Positions 36,740 to 48,844 of a stretch of DNA of 64,000 bases are shown here, piece after piece. A program made the position numbers and the translations under genes. Within the stretch, counting starts at the first letter, position 1, and each line of letters starts with the position of its first letter. The notes beneath the pieces were generated by a model that was not told the origin of the DNA, searched no databases, and was given only the letters and a program-made list of their open reading frames with translations. Source of the stretch: Tilletiaria anomala UBC 951. Taxonomy: Eukaryota > Basidiomycota > Exobasidiomycetes > Georgefischeriales > Tilletiariaceae. Location of the stretch: positions 1 to 64,000 of the forward strand of contig NW_013547006.1 of assembly GCF_000711695.1 (NCBI RefSeq). Direction: 5' to 3'.

Positions 36740-38650
36740 TTATGTGCCCATCAAGTCGCCGAGCGCGGCCATCTCGGCGCCACCGGCCTCTCGCATGCCT
36801 GTCAGAAAGAAGAGAAGGGGGGAAGGCAATCCAACACGTCAGCTGCTGCTTCTGGCATGCAAATGGCAACCTGAAGGTCATAGGGAACGCACCCATTTCA
36901 AAGTAGCTGTAGATGATCGTGACGGCGAGAAGGATGCCGGTACCGGAGCCAAAGGCACCAATGAGGTCGGCAAGGACGGAGAGCGCGCCAATGGTCGCGC
37001 CTCCGAAAGCGGCCGCGGTGGGGATCACGCGCTTGAGCTCTTTGTACATGGACGCCTCCCTGTGGCCGGCCATGACCATCTGGTTGTCCTTGAGCTGCTT
37101 GGCAACCTCGCGCGGACCGCTACCGGAGACCTCGATCCAGGTCTTGCTGAAGAGGGCGCAGGCGGTGAGCGTGAAGGCGATGTACACGGCCGTGTGGACT
37201 GGGTCGCCGACTACCTCCTTGAACGTGTGCGGCGCAGACATGTAGTACGCCAAGCCGTTGACCGCGTGCAGCTGCAGCGAGTCCTCCATCGGCTCCCAGA
37301 CGCCCAGCAGCTTGACAAACAGGTTGTCCGGGAAGCGGTTCGCGAGCATCTGGCTGATGATGAACACGTTGGACGTCAGCGCGCTCTCGAGCATGATCGG
37401 CATATTGGATGTGTAGAACAGCTTGACAGGGTACACGCCGCGTTGGCCACGGAAGCGCTGCGATTTGACGGGGATCTCGATGCGGAAGCCCTGGAGGTAG
37501 ATGACGACGAGGAAGATGAACAGTGTCGCAAGCAGGTTCATCACGTTAGGCAGGCGGTCGCGGTAGAATGCCTCCTTGAGCGCGCGGCTCTTGTCGTTCC
37601 AAGTGAAGAGCAGGTGGAAGAGCGCGACGAGCGCGCCCTCGAACTCCGGCCCGCGGCCGGTGTTGACTGTCGTTGGAGAGAAGGCCTTCCAGACGATCGA
37701 CTCGCAGATATTGGTCGCGATGAACAGCGAGATACCCGAGCCGAGGCCGTATCCCTTCTGCAGCAGCTCGTCGAGCAGGATGACGATCAAGCCAGCAACA
37801 ACGAGCTGCAGGATCAGCAGCAGACATACGCCGGCGCCAAGGTCCTTTGGCTGGCCGTAGAGGCCGGTTAGAACGTACACGGTCGCCTGGCCGAGGGAGA
37901 TGATCACGGCGAAGACTGCGTGGAGGGCGGCAGCAGCGGCGCAACAGGATCGATCAGATGCCTCTCCGTGTCTGTAGGCGTCATTAGAGATCAGACTCAC
38001 GCTTTTGGGCGCCGCCGAACAGCGCACGGTCCTCTTTGAGGCTAAAGTCCACTTCGACAAGGTTCGCGCCGGCGAGGAGCTGCATGATCATGCCACTGGT
38101 GACGATGGGTGTGATGCCGAGTTCCATGAGGGTGCCTCTGTTCGAGGCGAGGATGACGCGCATCCAGTAGAGCGGGTCAGACGAGTCGGAGGACATGATG
38201 CCGTACAGCGGGATCTGCGAGGAGACGAGGAAGATGGCCAGGACGATGGCGGTCCATGCTACGCGGGACTGGAAGGGGACTGGATGAGAACAGCCATGGT
38301 GCAAGGTGAGTCTTGGAGCAGCAGAAACAGCAGGCGATTGCCCGCTCGGGGCTCACCTTTTCTCTCTGGTGCCGATACCTCGGGGAGGACGGACATGAAG
38401 GGTCGCACGAGCGACAAGAAGCGGACTAGAGCGGGAAAGGGGACAGAGAATGCATTCTGATTTCAGCGATAATCGCTAGCTCGCTGCCACCACCAAGGGG
38501 CATCCAGGGTGCCCGGCTTCGATCTCTGCAATGCGCAGCGAAAACGGAGGGACCGGAACGTAGCATGTGATACCATGGCACGTCACGCTGCCCTCGCTCT
38601 AGCAGAAGAGTAGGGTACAGCTTCCTCTACGACTACTCACAGGAGCTCAT
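36740..38650 (-). CDS. SEC61: Protein translocon subunit Sec61 alpha
   Basis: Channel-forming subunit of the ER translocon. Coding exons begin with a 10-nt first exon (38641-38650, ATGAGCTCCT), then 38357-38425 giving [20 protein letters not shown]. The next exon starts at 38280 with [18 protein letters not shown]. The main exon holds the ten-helix core with [77 protein letters not shown] and [20 protein letters not shown]. The last short exon encodes [18 protein letters not shown] and the TAA at 36740-36742. The identity is unambiguous and the length of about 475 residues is as expected. Confidence 0.96.
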
Positions 38651-39246
38651 GATGGCGGCGGCGGCGGTAGTGTCGTCGTCGATCCAGAAGCTCTCTCTCT
38701 CTCTCTCTGTGCACTCCCACCCTGGCTGCACAGTTGTAGCTAGTGGTAGTGGCTAGGATGATGGTCGATGGAGGAGAGGAGGGGGTTAGAACTTGAGAGG
38801 CAAGTGTGTTGCTGAGAAGAATCCACCAATCAAGAGCGGAAAGACTGCTCTACTGCCCCCTTTCCCAGTTCGGGAGAGAGCTCCACGTCTCTCTCTCTTG
38901 CCGGCCCAGGCGACCACCCAACGTAGGGTTACCACCTCCTGGTCGACTGGCGAGACCACCTCCTCTCGGGACCTCCGCTGGGGATGACTGGGGCACACGC
39001 CGAGAGAAGAGCCAGATAGGAAGACCTTCTCATCACTACCACCACCATCGCTCTTGGCCAACAGCGAGCCACCTGCTCACCACTCCGCCGCTCGGCTGGT
39101 TGCCACACTTTCGGAAACTCGGACCCGCGGACACTGTTCAGCGCAGAGCTTGGCCCGGGACCAACTCGCCCATCGCCCGTCGTCCTCCGCAGAGGTCCGC
39201 ATCGCAAACGACGACGACGACGACGGGTTTCGTCGGCCTCTTTAAC
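38651..39246. other. Divergent promoter between SEC61 and the flavin oxidase gene
   Basis: About 600 bp between opposed start codons, with a short (CT)n tract near 38691-38708. The oxidase frame stays open upstream as far as 38806, but the added residues are Arg/Pro-rich and look non-coding. Confidence 0.6.
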
Positions 39247-41178
39247 ATGCCCACTGCCCGCCAGAAGGAAAAGTTGCGCGCCACCGACGCCCCCTCCAAG
39301 ACGGCCGCAGGAGATGGTGACAAACTTGTGCATAGCAGCCGGGGGGGAAGCGGCGCCAGGCGCCCCTTGCTCACAGCCACGACGCTGTTGCTACTTGCCC
39401 TCGCCCTTGCCCTCTCCAGCTTGGAGGGTGTCCACGCCACGCCAGCCACGCTGCCGTCTCTCCACGAAATACATGTGCGACGGCCCTTGCCCACTCGGAA
39501 CCAATTCATCCCCTGCATCGAGCGCTACAACGTCTCCACCACTCCCTACCAGCGCGTAGCGTCACACAGCGCATCCTCCAGCACCAGCGACGAGCAGATC
39601 GCATTCATCACGCCATACTCCAACTCGACCGAGACGTACTGGGATGCGTCACAGTCGGACAACCTCATCTTCCACTTCCACCCCGAGGCGATCGTCTACC
39701 CGCGCGACAGCGCGCAGGTCAGCCACGTTGTCGCATGTGCCGCGCAGCACGGCAACATCGCCGTGGCCGCCCGCTCCGGCGGCCACAGCTTTGCCGGATA
39801 TGGCTCCGGAGGCCAGGACGGTAGCGTGATCATTGATATGCTTCACCTGAGCGACATCCACGCGGACAGCGCGCATTCCTGGGCCGACGTCGGACCCGGC
39901 GCCCGCCTTGGCGACGTCGTCAAGGCGCTCTGGCGCGACGGCAGGCGTGCCATGCCGCACGGCACCTGTCCCACCGTCGGCGTCGGTGGCCATGCGCTCT
40001 GCGGCGGCTTTGGACCCAGCTCGCGCGCCTGGGGCCTAGCCACAGACTCCATGCTCGAGGCGGACGTCGTCCTCGCCGACGGATCGATCGTCACCGCTTC
40101 GCGTGACTCGCACCCGGAGCTGCTCTGGGCGCTCAAGGGCGCCGGTCACTTTTATGGCATCGTCACGCGCTTCCGCTTCCGCACGCAGGACGCGTCGAGC
40201 CCGATGACATTCCTCGAGTACAAGTGGACCAAGAGCATCGTTGGACCCGACCCGATCGTCGACACGGTCGACGCCGTGCAGCGCTGGGTCGCCGACCCCT
40301 CATTCCCCGCTGGGCTCGGCTTCCACATCCAGATGGGGCCCGCTTCGTCTATCGACCGCAATGCCGGGCTCGACAATACGCTGCAGACGCCGCAGTTCAC
40401 GCTGCACCTGCGAGGCATGTTCCTGCACCCGCTGGCACAGTACAAGCCCTGGGCCGACAAGCTGCGCACCGAGCTGCGCGCGCGTGGCGTGCCAGTGCCT
40501 GATTACTCTGACGAGCGCGCCGTCGACTGGCTCCAGCTGAACCAGCTCTGGGACGACTTTGGCACGCAGGACCACAAGCTCGACACGTTCGCCGAGCGCC
40601 TCGTGCACAACAAGTTCGTCGCCAAGACCGTCCTCTCGCTCGATCACCGCAAGCCGCTGTTGCGCGACGCCCTCCGTCAAACGGCGCAGCTCATGTGGGA
40701 CTGGATGCTCAAGACGTGGGGCCTCCCGCGCCGCTGGAGCTGGAATGTCTACTTCGAGATGACAGGCGGGAGCAACGTCAAGTACCGCGACGACGCCGAA
40801 CTGGTCCGCGCCAGCGCCTTTCCGCACCGCGACACCCTCTGGCTCATCCAGGCATCTGTCGGGACGTCGCCGACGGGCACGATCGAGCCGCGCGCCTACA
40901 CACTCATCCACCAGCTCGAGGACTCATTTCGCAACGCCATTGCCGTCTCGGGCTCCACGCCCGTCGCTTACGGCTGCTACACGGACGGAGACAAGACGAG
41001 GAGCGGCGCGTGGAAGCACGACTACTACGGCGACAATGTACCCAAGCTCGAAGCGCTCAAGCATCAGCTCGATCCCACCAACCTCTTCCGCAATCCGCAG
41101 ACTTTCGGCGCTGCCAGTACCAGTGACGATGCTGAAGCGTCTCAAAATAGCATTGTGACGCATCCCCTGCCTCGCTAG
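39247..41178 (+). CDS. Berberine-bridge-type FAD-dependent oxidase, secreted or membrane-anchored
   Basis: Vanillyl-alcohol-oxidase-fold flavoprotein of the oligosaccharide oxidase/berberine bridge group, in one exon of 643 residues from ATG 39247. A hydrophobic segment (LLTATTLLLLALALALSSLE, about residues 42-61) after a charged N-terminus suggests a signal anchor or cleaved signal. The FAD domain shows AVAARSGGHSFAGYG and HGTCPTVGVGGHALCGGFG, which supply the His and Cys known to bind FAD doubly in this family. The C-terminal BBE motif appears as YYGDNVPKLEALKHQLDPTN followed by LFRNPQTFG. The substrate (sugars, oligosaccharides or secondary metabolites) cannot be read from sequence. The open frame extends 441 nt further upstream, so the start is a choice based on the hydrophobic segment. 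Confidence 0.88.
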   Translation: MPTARQKEKLRATDAPSKTAAGDGDKLVHSSRGGSGARRPLLTATTLLLLALALALSSLEGVHATPATLPSLHEIHVRRPLPTRNQFIPCIERYNVSTTPYQRVASHSASSSTSDEQIAFITPYSNSTETYWDASQSDNLIFHFHPEAIVYPRDSAQVSHVVACAAQHGNIAVAARSGGHSFAGYGSGGQDGSVIIDMLHLSDIHADSAHSWADVGPGARLGDVVKALWRDGRRAMPHGTCPTVGVGGHALCGGFGPSSRAWGLATDSMLEADVVLADGSIVTASRDSHPELLWALKGAGHFYGIVTRFRFRTQDASSPMTFLEYKWTKSIVGPDPIVDTVDAVQRWVADPSFPAGLGFHIQMGPASSIDRNAGLDNTLQTPQFTLHLRGMFLHPLAQYKPWADKLRTELRARGVPVPDYSDERAVDWLQLNQLWDDFGTQDHKLDTFAERLVHNKFVAKTVLSLDHRKPLLRDALRQTAQLMWDWMLKTWGLPRRWSWNVYFEMTGGSNVKYRDDAELVRASAFPHRDTLWLIQASVGTSPTGTIEPRAYTLIHQLEDSFRNAIAVSGSTPVAYGCYTDGDKTRSGAWKHDYYGDNVPKLEALKHQLDPTNLFRNPQTFGAASTSDDAEASQNSIVTHPLPR

Positions 41179-41660
41179 GCGCCTGCCAGGGGCATTGTGC
41201 AATCTGCATTTATTCGGGACGAGAAGGGGCAGGCAAACCAAGTCCATGCTGCACCAGAGAGGTGGGTTGCATTTGTATTATACGCATTCCTATTCTATTC
41301 TATTCTATTCTAGTCTAGTTTAGTCTAGCATCTCTTTCATTGAATCTCGTGTATTCAGGATTCTGTTTTTGCACTGTAGGTTCAAATTACACAGGGGGGC
41401 ATCAAGCACTTTTTTCATCGAGGTAGAGAGCATCTCTGCAGCAGGTGATAATGAGAGCTTAGTGGTACGAGGGCGCCGAGGAACACATCTGTGAGTGCGC
41501 GCAAGTTCCTGCTGCGCAAGAGGGCGGGCACCGTTGTATAGCTTGCTCTTGCTTTTGAAGTGAACTTTTGCTCCAACATCTTTCACTCTGCCATTTCGCA
41601 CTCCTTTCCATTGCATCCGTGGCCGAGTGGCCTGGGGTGAGGACAGAGTCGAGCTTTGCA
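41179..41660. other. Convergent intergenic region
   Basis: Lies between the stops of the flavin oxidase and the DUF6533 gene. It contains a pentanucleotide repeat and no gene that I can support. Confidence 0.55.
41287..41329. repeat. Pentanucleotide tandem repeat (TATTC then TCTAG/TTTAG)
   Basis: Four or so copies of tattc pass into degenerate tctag/tttag units, directly visible. It lies in the 3' flank of the flavin oxidase gene. Confidence 0.85.
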
Positions 41661-43956
41661 TCAGCGCGACCCAGAACCAAGCGGAGAGCGGGGCAGCGGA
41701 GGAAGCTGCTCGTCGCTCGGCCTGTTCGAGTCCCTCGCGCCGCCACCGCCGTTGCGACGGTCAGCAGCAGGGGTAGCAGTGGCGGCACCGGTGTTGCCTG
41801 CATGGCCGAAGGTGGCGGTCGAGCTTTGGCGAACGACCCTCGCGCGCTGTGGCGGCTGGATTGAGATGTGACCTTGGACCACGAGTGGCTCCTGCTGCTG
41901 CTCGCTCTGCACAGGAGTCCACTGCTGCGCCGCGCTGGCGGGGTCGACCATGTCAAAGCTCTCGCCGCGCTCTGTGCCGATGATCACGCCGTGAGGGAGT
42001 TCAGTGGCAGAATGAGCAGGGCCAGACGGCACGGGGGCGCCTTGTCCAAACGTCTGTTGCGCAAAGAGACGCGGGCGCTGGTGGCGCGAGCCACGGTGAC
42101 TTGCTACTGCACCTGCGTCAGGGCCAGGGCCAGCGGCTGCCTGGTCTTGCAAGCTCGAGCACGGACTAAGGTCATCATCGTCGTCGTCATAACCGCCGGA
42201 GGCACAGATGGGACATATCTGTTGTTCAGCGCGTCCAGGCCTGTTGCCGCGAGTGTCCTTGTCCGCCTCAGCGACGTGCTTGAAGACATGGGCGGTATGC
42301 TGCGTCAGGCCGAAGCCGATCTCTTCAGCTGCGTGCGGACGCGCAGACGCTCGGGCGCGCAGTGCTTCGAAGGTGCGTTGCGCCTCGCCGTCGTTCGCGT
42401 GGTGCTGGTTTCCGTCGTGGTGGACTCCGCCGGGCGGGTGCCTCCGCAGATCGGTGTGTCTGCTGCCTGGAGCTCCTCGTCCCGGGGACTGACTGCCGTG
42501 CGCAGACGCTTCGATGCTGCCAAAGTAGTCCCCGCGGTACACGTGTGCGCCGCGCATTCCGTTGCTGGCCAAGACGAGCGGGTTGAGCATGTCGAGGTCA
42601 AAGTCGGGCTTCGTGGCAGCGACACCGCCTGCAGGTGTACTACCGCCCCGCTCCCGTGGCGTCGGTACCGTGGCTGCGGTCATGCTGGACGAAGTTTGGC
42701 CGAAACTTGAGAATTTGCCGCCCTTCTCGACGTCACTGTTAGTTTTGGTCGAGCTAGTGATGCCACTGACGACCTCTCGGCGCGGAGTACCGAAGAGCGG
42801 CCTCGGCGTGCTGCCGACAGCACTGCTGTAGATGTGCTCCATCTCTGACTTGAGACTGTGTACGACGCGAGTAGAGGCGATCGCCGCCATTCTACAGAGG
42901 GTTGATGTGGCTCGTATCAGCATCGACACTGCGGCGTGCAAGCACTGGGATGTTACCACTCACGCTGCGGCGGGGGGGTCAGAGATACTTTGCAAAATCT
43001 GCATGGGACCAAGGGCGTGCTTAGCAAGCCGCACAACTGTGATGGAACGGTCGTAGAACCGTCTTGGTGCTCACCGGATTGGTGACGGTCATCAACACGG
43101 ACGAGATGAGGAAGGGGATAAAGACGAGGACAAAGTAGCCGAGCTGCTGCTTGAGCATGAGGCGCGAGACGGGCGTGATACCCTGCGGCTTGTTGCGCTG
43201 CACGAGGACCTTGACGACGACGAGGACGAGGAGGACAAAGTCGAGCGACATGGGCATGACCCAGAAGAGGCTGAGGAACACGCCTCTTCCTGCGCTCGTG
43301 CAGTACGAGAAGTCCGTTGGCGCGCCCCCGGGTTGGGTGTATGTGACGAAGCCGACAGCAGCAAAAGGCTGGAAGTGCGGGATAGCGATGGCCTGGATGA
43401 CAATGACAGCGATCCAGTACGGCAGCAGGAAGCCGAGTAGCAGTGGGTAGCGGCGCCCCCAGAGGACCCAGCAGCGTAGCAGAAGCAGCAGCTGGGCGGG
43501 CGCGATGCCGAGCAGGTAGAGGATCGGGATGAGGCGGTGGATGCGCGAGCACTGCGAGACGGAGATCCAGCTGTACGCAAGCGCCATCTGGAATGCAAAA
43601 GCTGCGTCTGTTACATATCTGCGATCGGCACACAGGGCGACCTCGTTCAGTCTACCGTTCGAGCGGGTGCGACGCGACTAGTACATAAATGAGGGTCGCG
43701 GACTGACCTCGTCATAAGGTAGCAGAACGAGACCGCGTTGAATTTTCTGCGCCATATGTGGCGGATCTCATTGCGGATCTGGATGATGTGATCGTAGAAG
43801 ACGACTGAAAAAGAGAGGGGGGGTCAGTTCGATCGCACGGTACTGGTCAGTTTGGCTCGCTGTCAGAATAAGGAGAAGAACGAAGCGCGCAGACTTGGGC
43901 TCACCAGCAGAAAAGACTGTAACGAGCGCACGAATGACATCGAAAGTAAGACCCAT
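41661..43956 (-). CDS. DUF6533 seven-helix membrane protein with long cytoplasmic tail
   Basis: Membrane protein of a mainly basidiomycete family of unknown function. It starts MGLTFDVIRALVTVFSA (ATG 43954-43956). The second exon carries the DUF6533 signature VVFYDHIIQIRNEIRHIWRR plus KFNAVSFCYLMTRY. The remaining helices follow: LIPILYLLGIAPAQLLLLLR, LLLGFLLPYWIAVIVIQAIA, SMSLDFVLLVLVVVKVLV-type and LGYFVLVFIPFLISSVLMTV. Small exons then lead to a soluble tail of about 430 residues, Ser/Pro/Gln-rich. The tail has a short Cys pair (EQQICPICASGG) beside an Asp run, and ends LGSGSR before a stop at 41661-41663. The layout resembles a receptor, but ligand and partners are unknown. Confidence 0.82.
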
Positions 43957-45540
43957 TGTGTAGAATGTATTGTACGATCGACGAACGCTGTTTTCTACTT
44001 GCTTCCTCCACAGAATCCATAGAGAAGGGGCTGCCAGCAGGGTTGTGGACTTGGGGGCGAAAGGAGAGCAAGTGAGCCGCTTTTATACGAGGAGCAGCAG
44101 CGAAAATGAAAGCGCCACCAGCAAGAGGCGAGGAAGGAAACCACCGCGCACGCTCTTATCTCACCCCGATTGTCAGAACCGCTGTGAGGTGGTGCTGCCA
44201 TGGCTTGCTGACTGCTTCGATTGCCCTGCTGATTCCATCTGGGAAACTGCGCAGCGGACTTGTTCATGAGCCTGTGGATGCCCTCGCCAATGCGCTGTGG
44301 GGGGGGGATGCAAAAGTGCATTAATTTCCTCAGGCTGAGCTGAGACCACCAGCAGGCGGTTTCCGGGGGAAAGGGAGGGGGGTCGTCTGCGCTGTATGGA
44401 TAAAGGTACGCTGCTGGTACCAGCCCGTGCGCGAATGTGGCCAGGCTCAAGACGCATGGGAAACGGGTAGCTAGCGATCGAAGCAACGAGGGGAAAAAGG
44501 GAAATGGGTGGCATGCTGGAATAACTTGGTGCTGAGCAGAGCCAAGTCGGGGGAGCTGGCTATGGATCGGGGTAGAGAAGGGATGGGAGGCGGAGAACGG
44601 CTAAAGCATGTGCGAGGGGAGGATGAAGAAGCGGCGTGAGATCTGTGGCGGCTTTAGCCGAGTGCGCCCGCTGCCAGCCCACTGCGCATAATATAGCCAG
44701 AGGGAGGTGGACATGGAGAAAAAGGGGGGTTCATGTGCAGCATGCACGGCCGTCTTCTGGTGCCGGGTTGGCTGGTTGGCTGGACCCACGACATCCTTCG
44801 CTCTTCGGTCCCGTCGCTGCAGCATGGCGACAGCGCATGCGAAAGCGATGGCTGGCGCACCGTGTGTGTACGTGCTCATGCAAGTGCGCGCGCTGTACGT
44901 GCTGTGTGCATACGCTGTGGGAATGCGGTTGTGCGCTGCGGTGGCGACAGCCCCACCCAGCTTAGAGTGTGATGCGCGCACGTGCATGACCAGGGTTGTG
45001 CGCTGATTCATCTGCATCTGTCGTCTGCGCTGCTGATTCAGCCTGAGCAAGCACAAGCTCAAAAGCACGTGGAACCTGCTCCCCATCTGCGTCGCAGCTC
45101 GCGTGGCAAGCCGAGAACATGCGCCTCTGCGAATTGCACTCGCGACAGCTAAGCCTGCCGAAAATACAGAGGGGAAAGGCGAGACGATGAGTGAGAAGCT
45201 GAACAGTCAAGGGCGTGCCTAACACATGGCAAACACAGCATGCCCGCCTGCATTTTGGCGGGGGGAGGGTTTGGAGTGTTGCTCTCTCAGTCGACACCCT
45301 GCGCGACTTTGACGCGTCATGCTTAGTCCAGTTCACAAAGAACCAACGCCCCTCCAATTTTGTCAAGACGACTCTCTTCCGTAAACTGCAATCGGTGGTG
45401 CGACAGATGCGGGCCCGCAACTTCGAATGGTATCTAATCGCATTCGGTACTGTCATGTAGAACAGAAAGTGAGAGGATCGCGTCCAGGCCGGTGTGCCGT
45501 GACCGTGTGGATTACCGCATTGAGAGGCACGCCCCCCCCC
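43957..45540. other. Long intergenic region
   Basis: About 1.6 kb. It holds the promoter of the DUF6533 gene on the left. The rest has open frames on both strands without domains, poly-G and poly-C runs (44299-44306, about 45532-45540) and no recognisable RNA gene or repeat. Confidence 0.5.
44081..44087 (-). promoter_or_regulatory. TATA-like box upstream of the DUF6533 gene
   Basis: Reads TATAAAA on the minus strand, about 125 bp before the start codon at 43956. Confidence 0.45.
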
Positions 45541-48500
45541 CTACTGCGCGCCTGTGTTATTGACCGGAACAGAGCGCGCGAGCAGCGACACGCGCTTCAG
45601 CGCCTTTTTCCAACCGGGCTCTTCCTCCTCTGCCTCCTCCACCTCCTCCTCTGGCCCTCCTCGCACCCCAGCAGTGCCGTCCGCCGAGGCAGCCTGCGCG
45701 TATGATTCGTCGCCCGCGACCGAGCCGGCGCGGCTCGCGAACGATATGTTACCCGCATCGGACCCGCCGCCGAGCGCCTTTACTGCTGCTGCGCCGCTGC
45801 TCCCCGCCCGCCGGGCTGACATGCGCGGCAGCAGCTCCGTCGGCCCGGCGCCGGAAGCGCCCGTCTGTGTCACCTGCATGCGCTTGCCTGAGCCGGCGCT
45901 GACCTCGCTCCCGACTTGCGGCCGCGCCGGCGTGGGGTCGTCGAATGTCGTCAGGCGCGGGCCCATGAAGCCGGCTGTGTTGCTGCTGTCCGCCGCCGGC
46001 GATTGCCCACCCGACTGCGAAAGATTCGGAGACGGGGCAGTCGTCACAGAAGTTGATGTGGACATGACGCGTGACAGGAAGCCGCCCCATGGGCCTGGGG
46101 CGCGGTGGCCGGCTGACATCAGAGGACTCGACCTGCGATCAGACGTGTGGCCGCCGATTGATGGACTCAGCGGGACCTGCTTGAGCTGGTGCGCGGGCGT
46201 GACGATGCCTTGGAGCTGCAGCGACGCGCGGATGCGCTCCCGCTCAGCAATGTCGTTGTCATCCTCCATCTCCTCGTGCGACTCGACTTTGCGCGCTACG
46301 CTCGACGAGCCGGCCGAGCTTTGGCGCGATACCAGCGCCGATTGCAATGCCAGTGGTCGGAAGTTGGACTGATTCGTGCTGGATGTGCTCGAGGTGCCAC
46401 CAATGGCGCTCGGCAGGAGCCCGCGCCAATCGACAGACGTCGTGCGCTTTGGCGCGTACCGAGGCCCCACCTCGGGCGCAGCAGTGGGTGCCGGCCCTTG
46501 CCCAGGAGCGCGACTGTAGCCGAGCAACCCGACGCTGTGTCGCTTACTTTGGCCGGCCGGCGGTTGGTATACCTCCGATGACGACCCTCTGCCGGCCTCA
46601 GGACTCTTGTTGATGGGCAAAACCGATGATCGCTTCGTGCGGCTGCGTCCGAGCGTGCCCGCACCGGATGCGCCCCGCATCGTGCGCTTGTGTTCCGGGT
46701 CAATGGCAAGAATGTTCTCATAGCCCTCGCGAGCAATGATGCGATCGAGGATCTTGGACACATAGAGTGTGAGACCTTTGTTTGCGTCGCGCAAAGAGAG
46801 GATTTCGTCTTGTAGCTCTGCAAGGCCGACGCAGTCAGACGAGCTCGTCTGATATGCGCAAACACACCCGCGCTCAACGTACCTTTGACATCTTTGGACA
46901 GCGTGCCAGCCCTCTTCCGCCGCTTCTCTATGTTCCTCGCCTTGCGAGCCTCCTCATTTCCGTCACCTTCTTCTGCATCCTCGCCTTCAACCTGCTCAAG
47001 CTCACTGCCCAGATCCGTGGGTAGAGGCGCGACGAACCCGTCTTCGGTAGACAACTCCTGTCTTCCATCCCGTCCCGTCCGAACGGCTGCACTCCGGCGC
47101 TTGCTCTTGTTGCTAGAACTGGTCGCACTCTTTGGCGTAATCGGCAAGTCATCGACATCATCAACGTCGTCGATCGATAGCCTGGTGTCATCGGTCTCGG
47201 TCTCTTTGTCCATGGGTTCTTCGTCGCTATCGCCGTCAATAGTGCTGCTCATCTCGCTAGCCGCGTCCAGTGCGCCGGCACTGCGAAGCAACGCACTATT
47301 CTTGAGCAGACTTCCGCTAAAAGTGCGTTCCTCCAGTACGCCTTGGAAAGTCTCGTTCTGATCACGCAGATCCTTGTTAGCATTTTTGAGCTCCTTGATC
47401 TCCATTTGTAACCGCTGCATCGTCTGCTGCAGACTCGTATGGCTGCGCTGCATCGACTCGAGCTCGTCGCGCAACTGCGCGGCCTCGGCTTCGTCTTGCA
47501 GTGATCTTTTGCCGACTGAGTTTCGGACATCACCTGAATTCGGGGCGCTTCGATCGTGTTCATTGTTTTCGTCTTGCTCGGCATCCTCCGCGTCCTCCTC
47601 GAAACGAGCATCTTCAGATCCATCAGCCTTTGTGTCTTGCAAGGAGGGATCCGCAATGACGTCAGGATCATTTGCACCCTTCTGTGACGCTTTGAGCCTC
47701 GTCAACTGGTTCAACATGCGCTCGTTCTCCTTCATCAGCTGACTGTTCTGCTTGGAGAGCTTGTCGACTTGTGACTGAATGTTCGTCTTTTGAGACTTCA
47801 CCAGGGCCTCTGCGTCATTGTAGTACTGTCTCTCCTTGTCCAAGGTGGTGCTCTGTTCAATTCCACGGGAAAGAATGCGTAAGGCAAACAGTGTCGGAAT
47901 TCGGCCACCCTTTCCTAATAGGCACATACCTGATCTGCATATCGCCTCTCTGCCTCAGCACGGCCTTTCTCGCACTCGTCTAGCTGCTTTCGCAAGCGGT
48001 CCAATACACCAGTTTTGCTGTAGAGCTCGTCCTCAAGCCGCTCTTGATCTTTGGCCATCTCCTCCATCTTTTCCTCCTGGGCCGCAATTTGGGCGTGCAA
48101 CATGTCAATGTCGGACTGGGCACCTGAGAAGCGATCACTAAGGTCTGACAGATGAGACTGAAGCGTCTCTATGTGAAGCAGGTGCTCCTCTTTTTCTGCC
48201 TCAGACTAATGTCGCGGATCAGAGGAGAGTATTAGTCCTATATCCGACCTGAAGCCAAATATCAAAATACGCACCAAGTCGATTTGGTGCTTCGTCCGGC
48301 CAAGAGCAATCAGCAAGTCATCTCTGCTTACGCCTTCGAGCGCATTCCTGAGGTCATCCAGAGATATTTCGCCGAGAGCTGCTCCTGCGCCAGCACTGCG
48401 TCGTACAGGCGAGGGAGGTGATAGAGGAGCTCCACCATTGATCGAAGACACCGGCGAGGAAGGCATGCCATTACGAATGTTGTCAGGTGAGCTCGGCCGC

Positions 48501-48844
48501 TCGGTCAGGTCCATCCCCTTTCCCAAGCTGTTGGAAGGCTCCATATCGGACGAGGAGGGTATCAAGCGCGAGGGTCCGCCAGATGCTGATGAAGCGACGC
48601 TCTCAGTGCGAGGGCGGCCGCCAGGGGTGATGCCACCGGCCGATGTAGGCGAAGCAGCCTGGTTGTATTCTATCTCTGGGCTCTCCAATAAGCTGCTGCT
48701 GCTTCTTCTGAGTTGTGACTCTCCCCCTGAGCTATTCGCCTCTTGAACGAAGGACGGTAACGAGGATAAACGGGAGCTGCGGACGTTACCAGGAGGCGCA
48801 GGGCGTCTGGCGCCGAGGGACTGGGTCGAAACGGAGCGGTCCAT
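45541..48844 (-). CDS. Large coiled-coil protein, fungal M-protein-repeat/septation-type
   Basis: Cytoskeletal-type protein of about 1020 residues. It starts at MDRSVSTQSLGARRPAPPG (ATG 48842-48844); no ATG lies in frame between this and an upstream stop. Ser/Pro-rich residues 1-180 precede LDDLRNALEGVSRDDLLIAL. Long coiled coils follow (AQIAAQEEKMEEMAKDQERL, LDRLRKQLDECEKGRAEAER, AQLRDELESMQRSHTSLQQT), then an acidic linker. Next comes the family-typical block ELQDEILSLRDANKGLTLYV leading to SKILDRIIAREGYENILAI, and a disordered tail ending SVPVNNTGAQ. Four exons join by GT-AG. I recognise the block as common in fungal coiled-coil proteins annotated as M-protein-repeat or septation-related, but no function is established here. 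Confidence 0.78.

Noticed and set aside
38806-39246. 147 extra N-terminal residues of the flavin oxidase frame
   Set aside because: Arg/Pro-rich text without features, lying in the divergent promoter. The hydrophobic segment supports the ATG at 39247.
41622-41740. tRNA-like A-box (TGGCCGAGTGG) and B-box (TGTTCGAGTCC) on the plus strand
   Set aside because: No 3' partner for the acceptor stem GCATCCG, no anticodon arm, and the B-box lies inside the coding end of the DUF6533 gene.
43995-45086. Several 160-residue frames between the DUF6533 and coiled-coil genes
   Set aside because: Shadow frames of low-complexity DNA, no domain, no splice support.
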